Assembly: GCA_025232375.1 (NCBI GenBank)
Contig: CP060419.1
Location: 3,099,001-3,163,000 of the forward strand
Source of the DNA: Pseudoxanthomonas sp. NC8
Lineage (GTDB): Bacteria > Pseudomonadota > Gammaproteobacteria > Xanthomonadales > Xanthomonadaceae
Direction: 5' to 3'
Length of the DNA stretch: 64,000 nucleotides
Shown here: positions 16,638 to 26,777 of the stretch, one piece after another
Layout of the letters: every line of letters begins with the position of its first letter
Position numbering within the stretch: the first letter of the stretch is position 1
Notes under the pieces: model-generated
Database searches by the model: none
What the model saw: the letters and a program-made list of their open reading frames with translations, nothing else
Told to the model about the DNA's origin: nothing
Made by a program: the position numbers and the translations under genes

Positions 16638-18096
16638 GCGCCGGTCGCATGCCCCCTGGTGGTCGTCGGTGGCGGCGTGGCCGGGTTGTCGGTGGCGCTG
16701 GCCGCGGCGCCGCGACCGGTGCTGCTGCTCGCTCGCGGCGCCGACGGCCACGGCAGCGCCAGCGCACTGGCGCAAGGCGGCATTGCCGCCGCGATGGGCA
16801 CGGGCGATTCGCCGGCCGCGCACGCCCACGACACGATCGCCGCCGGGGCCGGCCACAACGATGCCGTCGCGGTGCGTTACCTGGTGGCGCAGGCGCCGCG
16901 CGCGATCGCCCGCCTGCAGGACCTCGGACTGGAGTTCGACAACGACGGCAGACGGCTGCGCCTGGGCCGCGAAGGCGGCCACCATGCCGACCGGATCGTG
17001 CACGCCGGCGGCGATGCCAGCGGCGCGCGACTGGTCGCGGCGCTGGCCCGCGCGGTGCACGCGGCCGGCCACGTGGAGATCCGCAGCGGGGTGAGCGTCG
17101 ATGCGCTGCTGCTGCGCGGCAATGGCGTGGCCGGGGTGCGCGTACGCGACGCGCGCGGCAAGGCCGAACTGGTCGAGGCCGCCAGCGTGGTGCTGGCGAC
17201 CGGTGGAATCGGCGCGCTGTTCGCGGCCAGCACCAATCCGGCCGGTGCCGACGGCAGCGGCGGGCCAGCCCTGGCCGCCGGCGCCGACGGCCGTGACCTG
17301 GAAGTTCATGCAGTTCCATCCGACCGCGCTGGCGCTGCCGGCGCGGATGCAGGACCGCCACGCCGGTCCGCTGCCGCTGGTCACCGAGGCGCTGCGCGGC
17401 GCCGGCGCGCGCCTGCTCGACGACCAGTCCCGCCCGCTGATGGCCGGCCTGCATCCGCTGGCCGACCTCGCGCCGCGCGATGTCGTCGCACGCAGGGTGT
17501 GGGAGACATTGCAGCGCGGCGACCGGGTCTGGCTGGACGCGACCGCGCTGGGCGACGCCTGGCCCGAGCGCTTTCCCACCGTGCACGCCGCTTGCCGCGC
17601 GCACGGAATCGATCCGGCGCGCGAGCCCATCCCGGTGACGCCCGCCGCGCACTTCCACATGGGCGGTTTGGCCACCGACAACGACGGCAGCACCCGCGTG
17701 CGCGGCCTGCACGCCGTCGGCGAGGTCGCCTGCAATGGCGTGCACGGGGCCAACCGGCTGGCCAGCAACTCGCTGCTTGAGGGGCTGGTATTCGGCCACC
17801 GCCTCGGCCGGCGCATGGCCGCGCACGCGGTGCCGCGCGCGGTACGCGGCGCCTACTCATGGACCGGCCATGGCAATGCCGCCGACCCGCAGGCGCTGGC
17901 ACACCTGCGCGTGCTGCTGTGGGATGCGCTCGGTCCGGTCCGCGATGGCCAGGGGCTGCGTGCGGCGCACCAGCGCCTGCAGGACGAATCGAGCGCATAC
18001 GGTTGGCAGGGCCGGCTGGCCACGCGCCTGCTCAATGCCGCGCGCGCGCGCGGCATCAGCCTCGGCGCGCACTACCGCCGCGATACCGCCACGTAG
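16634..18096 (+). CDS. nadB: L-aspartate oxidase (frame broken)
   Basis: About 487 residues. The FAD-binding start VVGGGVAGLSVALAAAP, then SALAQGGIAAAMG, a FMQFHPTAL segment, HFHMGGLATD and GEVACNGVHGANRLASNSL are the standard marks of NadB, which oxidises aspartate to iminoaspartate and can use fumarate when oxygen is absent. Breaks lie near 16658, where an extra C sits in a CCTGG context, and near 17303 (extra A after CCTGG, restoring RDLEFMQF). It starts with GTG on top of the nadA stop. Its product is the NadA substrate, so the pair is a complete quinolinate module. Confidence 0.95.
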
Positions 18097-18098
18097 GA

Positions 18099-18151
18099 GC
18101 CGGTGGCGCGTCCACCCGGCAAGACCGCCTCCTGCGAGCCACGCCACCGGC
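18099..18151. terminator. Possible bidirectional terminator between nadB and ubiV
   Basis: Inverted arms GCCGGTGGCG (18099-18108) and CGCCACCGGC (18142-18151) separated by 33 bases, in the gap between two convergent genes. There is no T tract, and the loop is long. Confidence 0.3.
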
Positions 18152-18214
18152 GCGGGCGATGCGCGATGCGGCCGCGAACCCGTGTCGTCGGCGCGGCGCG
18201 CGGAAGCGGCGGCG

Positions 18215-19140
18215 TCAGGCCACGGCTTCCGGGTTGCCAGCGGCCTGTGCCGTGGACAGCGAGGCCTTGCCCGCCTGACCGTGCCAGTAGCCGTTGCGCG
18301 CGCCCACCGCTTCCGGCTGCTCCGGCGCGTCGAGGATCCGGCGGAAGCGGGCGACGATGTCCGCCGTGCCCTCGGCCTGTGGCGAGATCCGCATCACGCC
18401 GACGCCGCACGCGGCCAGCGCATCGCGCTCGGGCGCCATGTCGATCACCTCGGTGCCCTGCACCTGGATGCCGTTGATGGTGAGGAACGGTTCGCCCTCG
18501 CGCGTGGCCAGTGGCAACCCGTCGGGATGCTCGATGCAGCGGAAGCCGCACTGGTCCTTGGGCAGGTCGAGCGCGCGCGCGGTGAAGCAGCGCGCCGAGT
18601 ACGCCAGCGGCAGCCGGCCCCCGAGCCAGCATCTCCATTTCCGGCAGGCTCCCGCCCTCGCCTTCGAATGCGCTGCGCAGTTCCTGCAGCAGTACCCGCC
18701 CCATCTCGGCACCGGGCACCCAGCGGCGCAATCCGTCCTCGACCAGGATTGCCAATGCGCGGTGGTTGTAGACATTGAGCGTCTGCCCGCCGACGAAGGG
18801 CAGGCCACGCTCGCGGCACAGTTGCACGGCCGACAGGTCGTTGGCCTCGACCATGAAGCGGCCATGCTCGACCCTGGCGCCGGACCACGCCCAGCTCCGA
18901 TTCGGCTTCGACCAAAGCCTGGGTCGACAGCACCACATCCTTGCCGGCGGCGGCCAGGTCCTCGGCCAGCGCCAGCCAGTCGCGGAAATTCAGCTCGCGA
19001 CGCTTGCTGCACACCGTCTCTCCCGGGTAGACGATGTCGAGCGGCCAGTCGGCCACGGCGCGGTAGAACGCCAGCGTCGCCGCGCGCGGCCAGAAGTACT
19101 GCAGCGGGCCCAGGCTGAGTCGCATCGTGGTTGTCTGCAT
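18215..19140 (-). CDS. ubiV: O2-independent ubiquinone hydroxylase subunit UbiV (frame broken)
   Basis: About 308 residues of the U32 peptidase-like family. MRLSLGPLQYFWPRA, DIVYPGETVCSKRRELNFRD, FVGGQTLNVYNH, LARGRLPLAYSARCFTARAL and KDQCGFRCIEH are seen; the four Cys (one in ETVC, then ARC, QC and RC) match the UbiV [4Fe-4S] ligands. Together with UbiU it hydroxylates the ubiquinone ring without oxygen. Breaks at about 18875 (CCAGGG for CCAGG) and at 18618 in a G run. It starts 10 bases after ubiU. Confidence 0.9.
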
Positions 19141-19150
19141 GGACGGCTCC

Positions 19151-20152
19151 TCAGTGCCAAGGCGCGCGGTGGTAGGGGCCGAGCGTGGTCTGCTGGCCCT
19201 CGGCGTGCGCGGACAACGCGCGCTGCCATTCGGCATCGGTGCTCCAGCGCTGCGGATCGTCGCGGTAGCGGTCGAGCGCCTGGCGCCAGGTCGACGCCAC
19301 GGCGCGCACGTAGGCCACGCCACGCTGGCGGCCTTCGATCTTCAGCGCGGCCACGCCGGCCTGCGCCAGCCGCGGCAGCAGTTCTATCGTATTGAGGCTG
19401 GTCGGCTCCTCCAGCGCGTGGAAGATCTCGCCACCGACCTCGTAGCGGCCCTTGCACACGGTCGGGTAGCCGGCCGGCTCGCCCTCGGCGAAGCGGTCGA
19501 TCAGCATGCCGTTCACGCGCACGCTGCGGCTGTGGTCGTCGTGTTCGTCCCAGCGCACGAAGCTGGCCGGCGAACACACGCCGTGCCGGTTCGGCGACTG
19601 GCCGGTGACGTAACTGGAAAGCTGGCAGCGGCCCTCGACCATGATGCACAGGCTGCCGAAGGCGAACACCTCCAGCGGCACCGGCGAGGCTTCGCACAGG
19701 CGTTCGACCTGCTGCACCGACAGCACCCGCGGCAGCACCGCGCGGGCGATGCCGAAGCGCTCGTGCGCGTACTTCAAGGCCGGCGCGGTGGTCGCCGAGC
19801 CCTGCACCGACAGGTGCCGGGCCATGTGCGGATGGGCGTTGCACGCATAGTCGAGCACGGCCATCTCCGCGGCGATGATCGCGTCCACGCCCAGTTCGGC
19901 GGCGCGGTCGACCGCGGCCTGCCAGTGCGGCAGGCGTACGCTGTCGGGATAGGTGTTGAGCGCCACGTAGACTTGGCGGTCGAGCGCGTGCGCGTAGGCG
20001 ATGCCCTGGCGCAGTTCGCGCTCGTCGAAGTTCAGACCGGGGAAGGCCCGCGCATTGGTCTGGTCGCGGAAGCCGGTATAGACCGCATCGGCGCCGGCTT
20101 CGATCGCCGCGCGCAGGGCCGGCAGGTTGCCGGCCGGACAGACCAGTTGCAT
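19151..20152 (-). CDS. ubiU: O2-independent ubiquinone hydroxylase subunit UbiU
   Basis: An intact 333-residue U32-family protein. MQLVCPAGNLPALRAAIEAG and DAVYTGFRDQTNARAFPGLN open the domain, HLSVQGSATT follows, and the cluster Cys lie in FGSLCIMVEGRCQLSSY, NRHGVCSPA and PTVCKGRY. I use the ATG at 20152, which has a GGAGACG site, not the upstream in-frame ATG. UbiU forms a heterodimer with UbiV. The promoter carries an FNR-type box at 20209. Confidence 0.95.
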   Translation of the reverse strand: MQLVCPAGNLPALRAAIEAGADAVYTGFRDQTNARAFPGLNFDERELRQGIAYAHALDRQVYVALNTYPDSVRLPHWQAAVDRAAELGVDAIIAAEMAVLDYACNAHPHMARHLSVQGSATTAPALKYAHERFGIARAVLPRVLSVQQVERLCEASPVPLEVFAFGSLCIMVEGRCQLSSYVTGQSPNRHGVCSPASFVRWDEHDDHSRSVRVNGMLIDRFAEGEPAGYPTVCKGRYEVGGEIFHALEEPTSLNTIELLPRLAQAGVAALKIEGRQRGVAYVRAVASTWRQALDRYRDDPQRWSTDAEWQRALSAHAEGQQTTLGPYHRAPWH

Positions 20153-20208
20153 GGGCGTCTCCTCGTCGAAGGGAGGCGCCATGCTAGGCGCCACCGCCGC
20201 GCCGCTCA

Positions 20209-20222
20209 TTGATCCATGTCAG
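20209..20222 (-). promoter_or_regulatory. FNR/Dnr-type box before ubiUV
   Basis: On the plus strand TTGATCCATGTCAG, one mismatch from TTGA-N6-TCAA. It lies 57 bases upstream of the ubiU ATG and in the gap after ubiD. Confidence 0.6.
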
Positions 20223-20252
20223 GTCGCCCGGGTTCGGCTCCCCGGGTGCGGT

Positions 20253-21728
20253 TCATTCGGGTTCCGGCGTGCGCAGCAGCGAGGACCACAGCGTGTCCAT
20301 GCGTTTCTCGACCGCGGGGTCGAGGGCGATCGGCCGGCCCCACTCGCGCGCCGATTCGCCGGGCCACTTGCGCGTGGCATCGAGCCCGAGCTTGGAGCCA
20401 AGGCCGGACACCGGCGTGGCGAAGTCCAGGTAGTCGATCGGCGTGTTCTCCACCAGCATGCTGTCGCGCGCCGGGTCCACCCGGGTGGAGATCGCCCAGA
20501 TCACCTGGCTCCAGTCGCGCACGTCCACGTCCTCGTCGGTGACGATCACGAACTTGGTGTAGGTGAACTGGCGCAGGTAGGACCAGATCGCCATCATGAT
20601 CCGCCGCGCGTGGCCGGGGTACTGCTTGCGGATGCTGACGACAGCGATACGGTACGAGCACGCTTCGGGCGGCAGGTAGAAATCGACGATCTCCGGGAAC
20701 ACCTTGCGCAGGATCGGCACGAAGATGTCGTTGAGCGCCATCGACAGCACCGACGGCTCGTCGTGCGGCGAACGGCCCATGTAGCTGCCGTGGTAGATCG
20801 CGCCGCGGCGCATGCGCATCCGCTCCACGGTCAGCACCGGGAAAGTGCCCTGCGCGTTGTAGTAGCCGGTGTGGTCGCCGAACGGGCCTTCCAGCGCGGT
20901 ATCGCCCGGGTGGATGAAGCCCTCCAGCAGGATTTCCGCGCCGGCCGGCGCATCCAGTCCGGTCAGTTCGCTGCGCCAGACGCGGCTGCGCGAACCGCGC
21001 AGCAGGCCGGCGAATTCGTACTCCGACAGCGTGTCCGGCACCGGTGCCACCGCCGCTAGCAGGGTGGCCGGATCGGCGCCGATCGCCACCAGCACCGGAA
21101 AGGGCTTGTCCGGATAGGCGTACTGCTGGGAGGCGTAGTCCTGGGCGCCGCCGCGATGCGGCAGCCAGCGCATGATCACCCGGTTGCGACCGACCACTTG
21201 CTGGCGGTAGATCGCCACGTTCTGCCGCGGCTGGTGCACGCCGCGGGTCACGATAAGGCCGAAGGTGATCAGGCGCCCGGCATCCTCGGGCCAGCAGCGC
21301 TGGATCGGCAGCGTCGACAGGTCGACGTCGCCCGCCTCGAGCACCTGCTCGTCGAAAGCGGGATCATCGACCTGCTTCGGTGCGACGTTGGCCAGCTGCG
21401 CCAGTTCCGGCCAGCTGTCGAGCGCGTCGCGCAGCGAGGCCGGCCAGCGTGGCTCCTTCAGCGCGGCGAGCAGTTCACCGAGTTCACGCAGCGAGGCCAG
21501 CGGGCGGTCGCCGAGGGCCAGCTCGATCCGGCGGCGGTGGCCGAACAGGTTGCCCAGCAGCGGATGCACCGAACCGGTGGCGTTGTGCATCAGCAGCGCC
21601 GGACCGCCCTCGCGCAGCGCACGCAGGCTCAGCGTGGTGCTTTCCAGCTCCGGGTCAACCGGCGCGTCGATCTCCATCAGCTGCTGGTGGCGGGACAGGT
21701 GCTGCAGGAAGGCGCGCAGGTCGTGCAT
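20253..21728 (-). CDS. ubiD: 4-hydroxy-3-polyprenylbenzoate decarboxylase UbiD
   Basis: An intact 491-residue prenyl-FMN-dependent decarboxylase of the ubiquinone pathway. It reads [19 protein letters not shown] at the start, [52 protein letters not shown] (in parts; Glu and Asp of the catalytic set), [20 protein letters not shown] and [14 protein letters not shown]. The ATG at 21728 gives the usual UbiD N-terminus; an in-frame start 15 codons upstream is unlikely. UbiX, which makes its cofactor, is not in the window. It lies just upstream of ubiUV on the same strand. Confidence 0.95.
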   Translation of the reverse strand: MHDLRAFLQHLSRHQQLMEIDAPVDPELESTTLSLRALREGGPALLMHNATGSVHPLLGNLFGHRRRIELALGDRPLASLRELGELLAALKEPRWPASLRDALDSWPELAQLANVAPKQVDDPAFDEQVLEAGDVDLSTLPIQRCWPEDAGRLITFGLIVTRGVHQPRQNVAIYRQQVVGRNRVIMRWLPHRGGAQDYASQQYAYPDKPFPVLVAIGADPATLLAAVAPVPDTLSEYEFAGLLRGSRSRVWRSELTGLDAPAGAEILLEGFIHPGDTALEGPFGDHTGYYNAQGTFPVLTVERMRMRRGAIYHGSYMGRSPHDEPSVLSMALNDIFVPILRKVFPEIVDFYLPPEACSYRIAVVSIRKQYPGHARRIMMAIWSYLRQFTYTKFVIVTDEDVDVRDWSQVIWAISTRVDPARDSMLVENTPIDYLDFATPVSGLGSKLGLDATRKWPGESAREWGRPIALDPAVEKRMDTLWSSLLRTPEPE

Positions 21729-21787
21729 GGCGGTCGGCGGTTCCGGGGGACGGCTTTGCACGCTAGTGCCCACATGCCGGCCCGGCG

Positions 21788-21845
21788 ATGACGCAGGTCA
21801 AGCCGGCGCCTGCGCGCCATGGCGGGCCGGCTTGACCGGGATCAA
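21788..21845. promoter_or_regulatory. Two FNR/Dnr-type boxes between ubiD and DUF411 gene
   Basis: ATGACGCAGGTCAA at 21788-21801 (one mismatch) and a perfect TTGACCGGGATCAA at 21832-21845. The first is 60 bases from ubiD, the second 56 bases from the DUF411 gene, again one for each direction. Confidence 0.65.
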
Positions 21846-21900
21846 CGTCACCGGCCGCGGGGCTGGCCAGAATCCCGCCATCCCGCAGCCGGAGACGCCA

Positions 21901-22425
21901 ATGCACCGTCCAGGTATTCCCGCGGCCACGCTGGCCCCAGCCGTCGCCGCGCTGGTGTCCGCCTGCGCACCCTCGCCCGCTCCGGTCGCACTGGCCGAAG
22001 CGCAGGCCGCAGCAACGCCGCGAGTCGCCACGCATGGCGCCTCCCTGCCCCAGGTCGAAGTCTTCAAGTCGCCCAGCTGCGGCTGCTGCAGCGGCTGGGT
22101 CGACCACCTGCGCCAGGCCGGCTTCCCGGTACGCGTGCACGACACCGATGCGCTGGAGCCGCTGCGCAAGCAGCTCGGCGTGCCGTACGCCAAGGGCTCG
22201 TGCCATACCGCCACGGTGGACGGCTACGTGATCGAAGGCCACGTGCCGGCGGCCGACATCCAGCGCCTGCTGGCCGAGCATCCCAACGCGCGCGGCCTGG
22301 TGCTGCCGGGCATGCCGGCCGGATCACCCGGCATGGAAATGCCCGATGGCCACGTGCAGCCGTATACCGTCGAGCGCTTCGGACACGACGGCTCCACGCA
22401 GCCATGGGCCGTGCACGGGCGCTGA
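21901..22425 (+). CDS. DUF411 periplasmic copper-binding protein
   Basis: An intact 174-residue protein. An N-terminal hydrophobic stretch ends in LVSACAPS, a possible lipobox. The DUF411 core is clear: VEVFKSPSCGCCSGWVDHL with a CxCC-type metal site, RKQLGVPYAKGSCHTATVDG and VIEGHVPAADIQRLLAE. The tail is Met/Pro/Gly-rich (GMPAGSPGMEMPDG), likely to hold copper as well. It converges with the copper TonB receptor and belongs to the copper supply for NirK. Confidence 0.85.
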   Translation: MHRPGIPAATLAPAVAALVSACAPSPAPVALAEAQAAATPRVATHGASLPQVEVFKSPSCGCCSGWVDHLRQAGFPVRVHDTDALEPLRKQLGVPYAKGSCHTATVDGYVIEGHVPAADIQRLLAEHPNARGLVLPGMPAGSPGMEMPDGHVQPYTVERFGHDGSTQPWAVHGR

Positions 22426-22592
22426 AGCTCCGCGCGAACCTGCGTGTCGCCACGCCTTGGCCGCCTGCCGGAACGCATTGCCGCGGCCTGATGGCGGGCA
22501 AAGGCCGGCAAGCCTGGAGGGAACAGGCGGTGTCGTCCGGACGTTTCGCCGGCAGCCTACCGTTCGTCTGCCAGCTTCCCGAAAGCCGAAGA

Positions 22593-22615
22593 CCGTCCGC
22601 ATCGGCTGCGGACGG
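22593..22615. terminator. Hairpin between convergent DUF411 and TonB receptor genes
   Basis: A perfect 9-bp stem (CCGTCCGCA / TGCGGACGG) with a 5-base loop, in the 213-base gap between two converging genes. No T tract follows on either strand. I see nothing else in this gap. Confidence 0.5.
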
Positions 22616-22638
22616 CCCGTCATCGCCCGACGCCCGGA

Positions 22639-24710
22639 TCAGTACTTGAAGTTGAGCTTTAGTAAGGCGGTGCGGCCCGGCTCGTTGATCCGCTCCGGAT
22701 CGGCCGGATAACCGAACGAGCTGTTGCCGGCGAGGTTGAGGTGCTCGGCGTAGGCGCGGTCGAACAGGTTGTCGATGCCGGCGGCCAGCTGCACGTGCTC
22801 GCTGAAGCGGTAGCCGCCGTTGAGCGAGAACACCGCGAAGCCGGCGCTCGGGCCAAGGTCGCGGCCGACGACATTGCCTGGTCGGTGTTGACCCGGTTCT
22901 GCGCCGCGGCGATCCGCAGCAGCGTGCCCCACGACCAGGCGCCGTGTTCGCCGCTGGCCGACAGGCGCGCCTCCAGCGGCGGCATCTGCGGCAGCGCACC
23001 GTCGTCGGTGCGGCCCCAGGCATAGGCGAGCGCGCCCGACAGCTTCAGGCCGTCGGCCACCTTCCAGTCCACGCCCGCTTCACCACCGGCGATATCGGCA
23101 TCGAGGTTCCGCGCACGCGTGCTCGAACCCATCATGCCGCCGCTCATGTAGTCGAACACGATGTAGTCGTCGATGCGCCCGGCGTAGGCCGAGGCCCACG
23201 CCTCGACATTGCCGTGCCGGTATTCCAGGCCCGCGTCCAGCTGGGTGGTGGCTTCGGGCTTCACGCCGGCGAAGGCGTTCGGCGCACCTGCCGGGCCGCG
23301 CGTGGGCGAGAACAGTTCCCAGTAGTCGGGCATGCGCTCGGCATGGCCCAGAGCCGGCATACCAGCCCAGCGGACCGCTCATGTCGTGCTCGTAGCGGAC
23401 GAAGCCACCCGGCAGCGTCTCGCTGCGCTCCTTACCGGCGGTCGGATTGGGCATGGGCATCATGCCGCTGCCGGCGGTGGCGCGCCGGTCCTCGACCTGC
23501 GCACGGTCGATGCGCACGCCGGACATCAGGTGGTGCACCTCGCTCAGGTGCCAGTGCGATTCGGCGAACGCACCCAGCGTGCGGAACCGGGCATCCTCGG
23601 TCCACGGCTTGTCCATGGTAGGCGCCACGGCCCATCGCGCTGCGCTTGCGGTGTTCGCTCTGGCGGCCGTCGACGCCGGCGGTCAACTCCCAGCGATCCT
23701 GCTCTTAAGGTCAGGGCAACGCGTCCGCCCTCGGTGGTGTCGCCGACGTTGCTCGCCATCGGCATCGGCATGCTGCTGGCCGGGTCGGGATCGCGCAGCG
23801 TGTAGTTGTCCATCACGTGGTCGACTTCGTTGCGGTAGACGTTCGCCGCCACCGCGTCGAGCACGCCGTCGATGTTCTTCTTCTCGAAGCGCAGGCCCAC
23901 GCCATCGCGACGGAACTGCGCGCCGTCCATGCCACGCCCGGCGTAGCGCGCCTGCGCATCGCCACTGCCGGCGTTCAGCTCCAGCACCGTGTCCGCGTCG
24001 GGCGTCCAGCCCAGCGCCGCGTCCACGTTCCACTTGCGCCAGGCCGACGGCACTTCGTCGCCGTTGCCGTCCCTGGTAGTCGTCGGCTTCGGAACGGTTG
24101 GCTGACACCCGCGCGTACCCGTCCGGCGTGCCGGCGCTGACGTCGGCGACCTGGTCGTTGCGGTTGTTGCTGCCCGCCAGCAGGCTGCCCTGCGCCTGCA
24201 CCCCGGGCGGTCGAAGTACGGGATTTCGCGCTCGAACCGTACCGTTCCGGCGGAAGCGCCGCCGCCCCACAGCACCGTCTGCGGCCCCTTGATCACGGTC
24301 AGCCGGTCGTAGGTTTCCGGGGCGATGTAGGACATCGCGTTGTCCATGCGCGAGGGACAGGCGCCACTGAGCGCGCCATCGTTGGTCAGCAGCGCGATGC
24401 GCGAGCCGAACATGCCGCGCAGCACCGGGTCACCGTTGGTGCCGCCGCTGCGCAGGGTGGAGAAGCCGGGAATGGTCTTGAGGTAATCGGCGCCGTCGCT
24501 GGCCGGCACCGGCTGGCGCGGCAGTTTCGGATCGGTGACGAAGGTGGACGCGGCGATCGGGGCCACGCCCAGCACGACCACGCCATCGAGGTTGGTGACC
24601 GCGGCTGCGGCGGCGCCATGCACGTGTTCGGGTTCGGTAAGGGCCGGGTTCGACACCGCGGCACCGATCACGGCCGCGGCGAGGGAACGGGACAGCAGGT
24701 TTCTGTTCAT
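22639..24710 (-). CDS. TonB-dependent copper receptor (frame broken)
   Basis: About 690 residues: signal peptide (SLAAAVIGAAVSNPAL), then the plug with DGADYLKTIPGFSTLRSGG, NGDPVLRGMFGSRIALL, ACPSRMDNAMSYIAPETYD and KGPQTVLWGGGASAGTVRFE, a signature of the OprC/NosA copper receptors. The barrel ends LDNLFD-type IDNLFDRAYAEHLN and LLKLNFKY with a terminal aromatic. Met/His-rich parts fit copper binding. Breaks occur near 24207, 24075, 23705, 23635, 23355 and 22876, most at CCWGG (for instance DDYQDGNGDE and GLGHAERMPD restored). It is divergent from nirK with three FNR-type boxes between them. Confidence 0.85.
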
Positions 24711-24772
24711 CTTCTCGTTTTCTTCGTCCGCTTCGTCGCCGCAATTGTTCTGGCCCTTGCTGCGCCGATGCT

Positions 24773-24875
24773 TTGATCAGGGTCAAGGGTTCGATGCGGC
24801 CCCGGCGCGCGCTTGACATGCGTCAAGTCGCACGCCGATGGGCGACGCGTACGGCTGCGGATTGATGCAGATCAA
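24773..24875. promoter_or_regulatory. Three FNR/Dnr-type boxes between copper receptor and nirK
   Basis: TTGATCAGGGTCAA (24773-24786), TTGACATGCGTCAA (24813-24826) and TTGATGCAGATCAA (24862-24875) all have perfect TTGA-N6-TCAA half-sites. The last is 62 bases upstream of the nirK ATG and the first 62 bases from the receptor start. The middle one may help either gene. Confidence 0.8.
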
Positions 24876-24937
24876 GGAGCAGTTCCCGGACTGCGCTCAA
24901 CCTTGCCCCCGCAGACCAACGAACCGAGAGAACAGCC

Positions 24938-26003
24938 ATGAAGTCCCGTCGTAGTCCGATCTTCTCCAGCATGCTGGCCGGCGCCATCTGTGGCGCGCTC
25001 TTCGCCGGCAATGCCCTGGCCGCCTCACCCGCCGCGTCGCTGCCGGTGATCCAGGCCCAGCTCACCGCCCCGCCGTTCGCGCCGCCGCCGATCACGCGCA
25101 AGACACCGGCCAAGGTCGTCGTCGACCCAAATGGTCGAGAAGGACATGCGCATGGCTGATGGCGTGACTTACAACTTCTGGACGTTCGGCGGCACCGTGC
25201 CGGGCAGCTTCATCCGCGTGCGCGAAGGCGACACCGTCGAGTTCAAGCTGAAGAACCACCACAGCTCGCACATGTCGCACAACATCGACCTGCACGCCGT
25301 CAGCGGCCAGGGCGGCGGCGCCGAAGCGACCTTCACCCTGCCGGGCAAGGAAACGCAGTTCACCTTCAAGGCGCTCAACCCGGGCCTGTACGTGTACCAC
25401 TGCGCGATGGCCCCGGTCGGCATGCACGTCGCCAACGGCATGTACGGCATGATCCTGGTCGAGCCCGAGGAAGGCATGGAGCCGGTGGACAAGGAGTTCT
25501 ACGTGGTGGGGCGACTTCTACACCGAAGGCGCGAACGGCGCGCCGGGCCTGCAGCCCTTCAGCCTGGACAAGGCCATCGAGGAGCACCCGACCTACGTGG
25601 TGTTCAACGGTTCGGTCGATTCGCTGCAGGGCGACAAGGCGCTGACCGCCACGGCCGGCGACAGGATCCGCATCTTCGTCGGCAACGGCGGCCCGAACCT
25701 GGTGTCCAGCTTCCACGTCATCGGCGAGATCTTCGACAAGGTGTACTTCGAAGGCGGCACGAAGTACCGGGAGAACGTGCAGACCACACCTGGTCCCCGC
25801 CGGCGGTTCGGCGATCGTCGAGTTCAAGGTCGACGTGCCGGGCAACCTGGTCCCTGGTCGACCACAGCATCTTCCGCACCTTCCACAAGGGATCGCTGGG
25901 CATCATCAAGGTCGGCGGCGAGAAGAAGCCGGAGATCTACAGCAGCCAGCAGCACGATATCGAGTACGCCGAAGGCACGCCGCAGGGCAGCCAGTACAAG
26001 TAA
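24938..26003 (+). CDS. nirK: Copper-containing nitrite reductase NirK (frame broken)
   Basis: About 355 residues: a signal peptide ([17 protein letters not shown]), then two cupredoxin domains. Domain one has SHNIDLHA (type 1 and type 2 copper His, catalytic Asp) and [19 protein letters not shown] with the type 1 Cys, His and Met. Domain two has [19 protein letters not shown] and [12 protein letters not shown] with the last type 2 His. NirK reduces nitrite to nitric oxide in the periplasm. Breaks lie near 25128, 25510, 25785 and 25852; all but 25510 lie at a CCWGG or its remnant. The gene is followed after 5 bases by nirV. Confidence 0.95.
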
Positions 26004-26008
26004 GGAGA

Positions 26009-26777
26009 ATGAACGTGGTCCGCAGCTCGCTTCCGCTGATGTTCGCGCTGTCGCTGGTGCCGGCCCCTGGCCGCCGCTGGTGACTACCGCGCCGTCGACG
26101 GCGGCGAGTTCCGCTCCGCGATCCGCCGCGAGGACGCCGGCAGCACCACGCCGGTGGCCTCCTATGCGCTGATGGCGCGCCCGGTGAGCAACGCGCAGTT
26201 CGCGGAGTTCGTGGCGCGCAACCCGCAGTGGCGCCGCGACCGGGTGCCGGCCGTGTTCTCCAGTCCCGGCTACTGGGCCACTGGGCGGCGGCTGACGACC
26301 TGGAGGCGCGGTCGATCCCGCCGCGCCGGTGGTCCACGTGAACTGGTTCGCCGCCGACGCCTACTGCCGCGAGCAGCAGGCACGGCTGCCGACCTTCCTC
26401 GAATGGGAGTACGCCGCGGCCGCCGACGCGACCCGCGTCGATGCCCGCCAGGACAAGGTGTGGCGCCTGCACCACGCCAATGACGGAACCCCGGCCGCAC
26501 TGGATGCGGCACCCGGCGCTGCTGCCAACGCGTACGGCGTGTACGGGCTTCACGGCGCGCACTGGGAGTGGGCCGACGACATCGCCTCGCTGATGGGCGC
26601 GCAGGATACCCGCGGTAAGGAAGACGGCGAGCAGCTGCGCTTCTGCGGCGCCACTGCGCTGGCATTCAACGACCCGGGTGACTACGGCGTGGTCAAGCGC
26701 TTCGTCCTGCTGTCGGCGCTGCAACCCGCCGCCACCTGGGCAACCTCGGTTTCCGCTGCGCAAGGAGCCAGCCATGA
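26009..26777 (+). CDS. nirV: NirV-like FGE-sulfatase domain protein (frame broken)
   Basis: About 255 residues with a signal peptide ([17 protein letters not shown]). The formylglycine-generating enzyme-like fold is shown by [63 protein letters not shown] and a final NLGFRCA. Such proteins (NirV) sit beside nirK in many denitrifiers; their role in NirK maturation is not settled. The start has an AAGGAG site. Breaks near 26067, 26276, 26310 and 26740 are mostly at CCTGG. The stop overlaps the next ATG. Confidence 0.8.

Noticed and set aside
22426..22638. Cobalamin riboswitch near the TonB receptor
   Set aside because: The gap lies after the receptor gene, not before it, and no conserved B12-box is visible; the receptor matches copper receptors.
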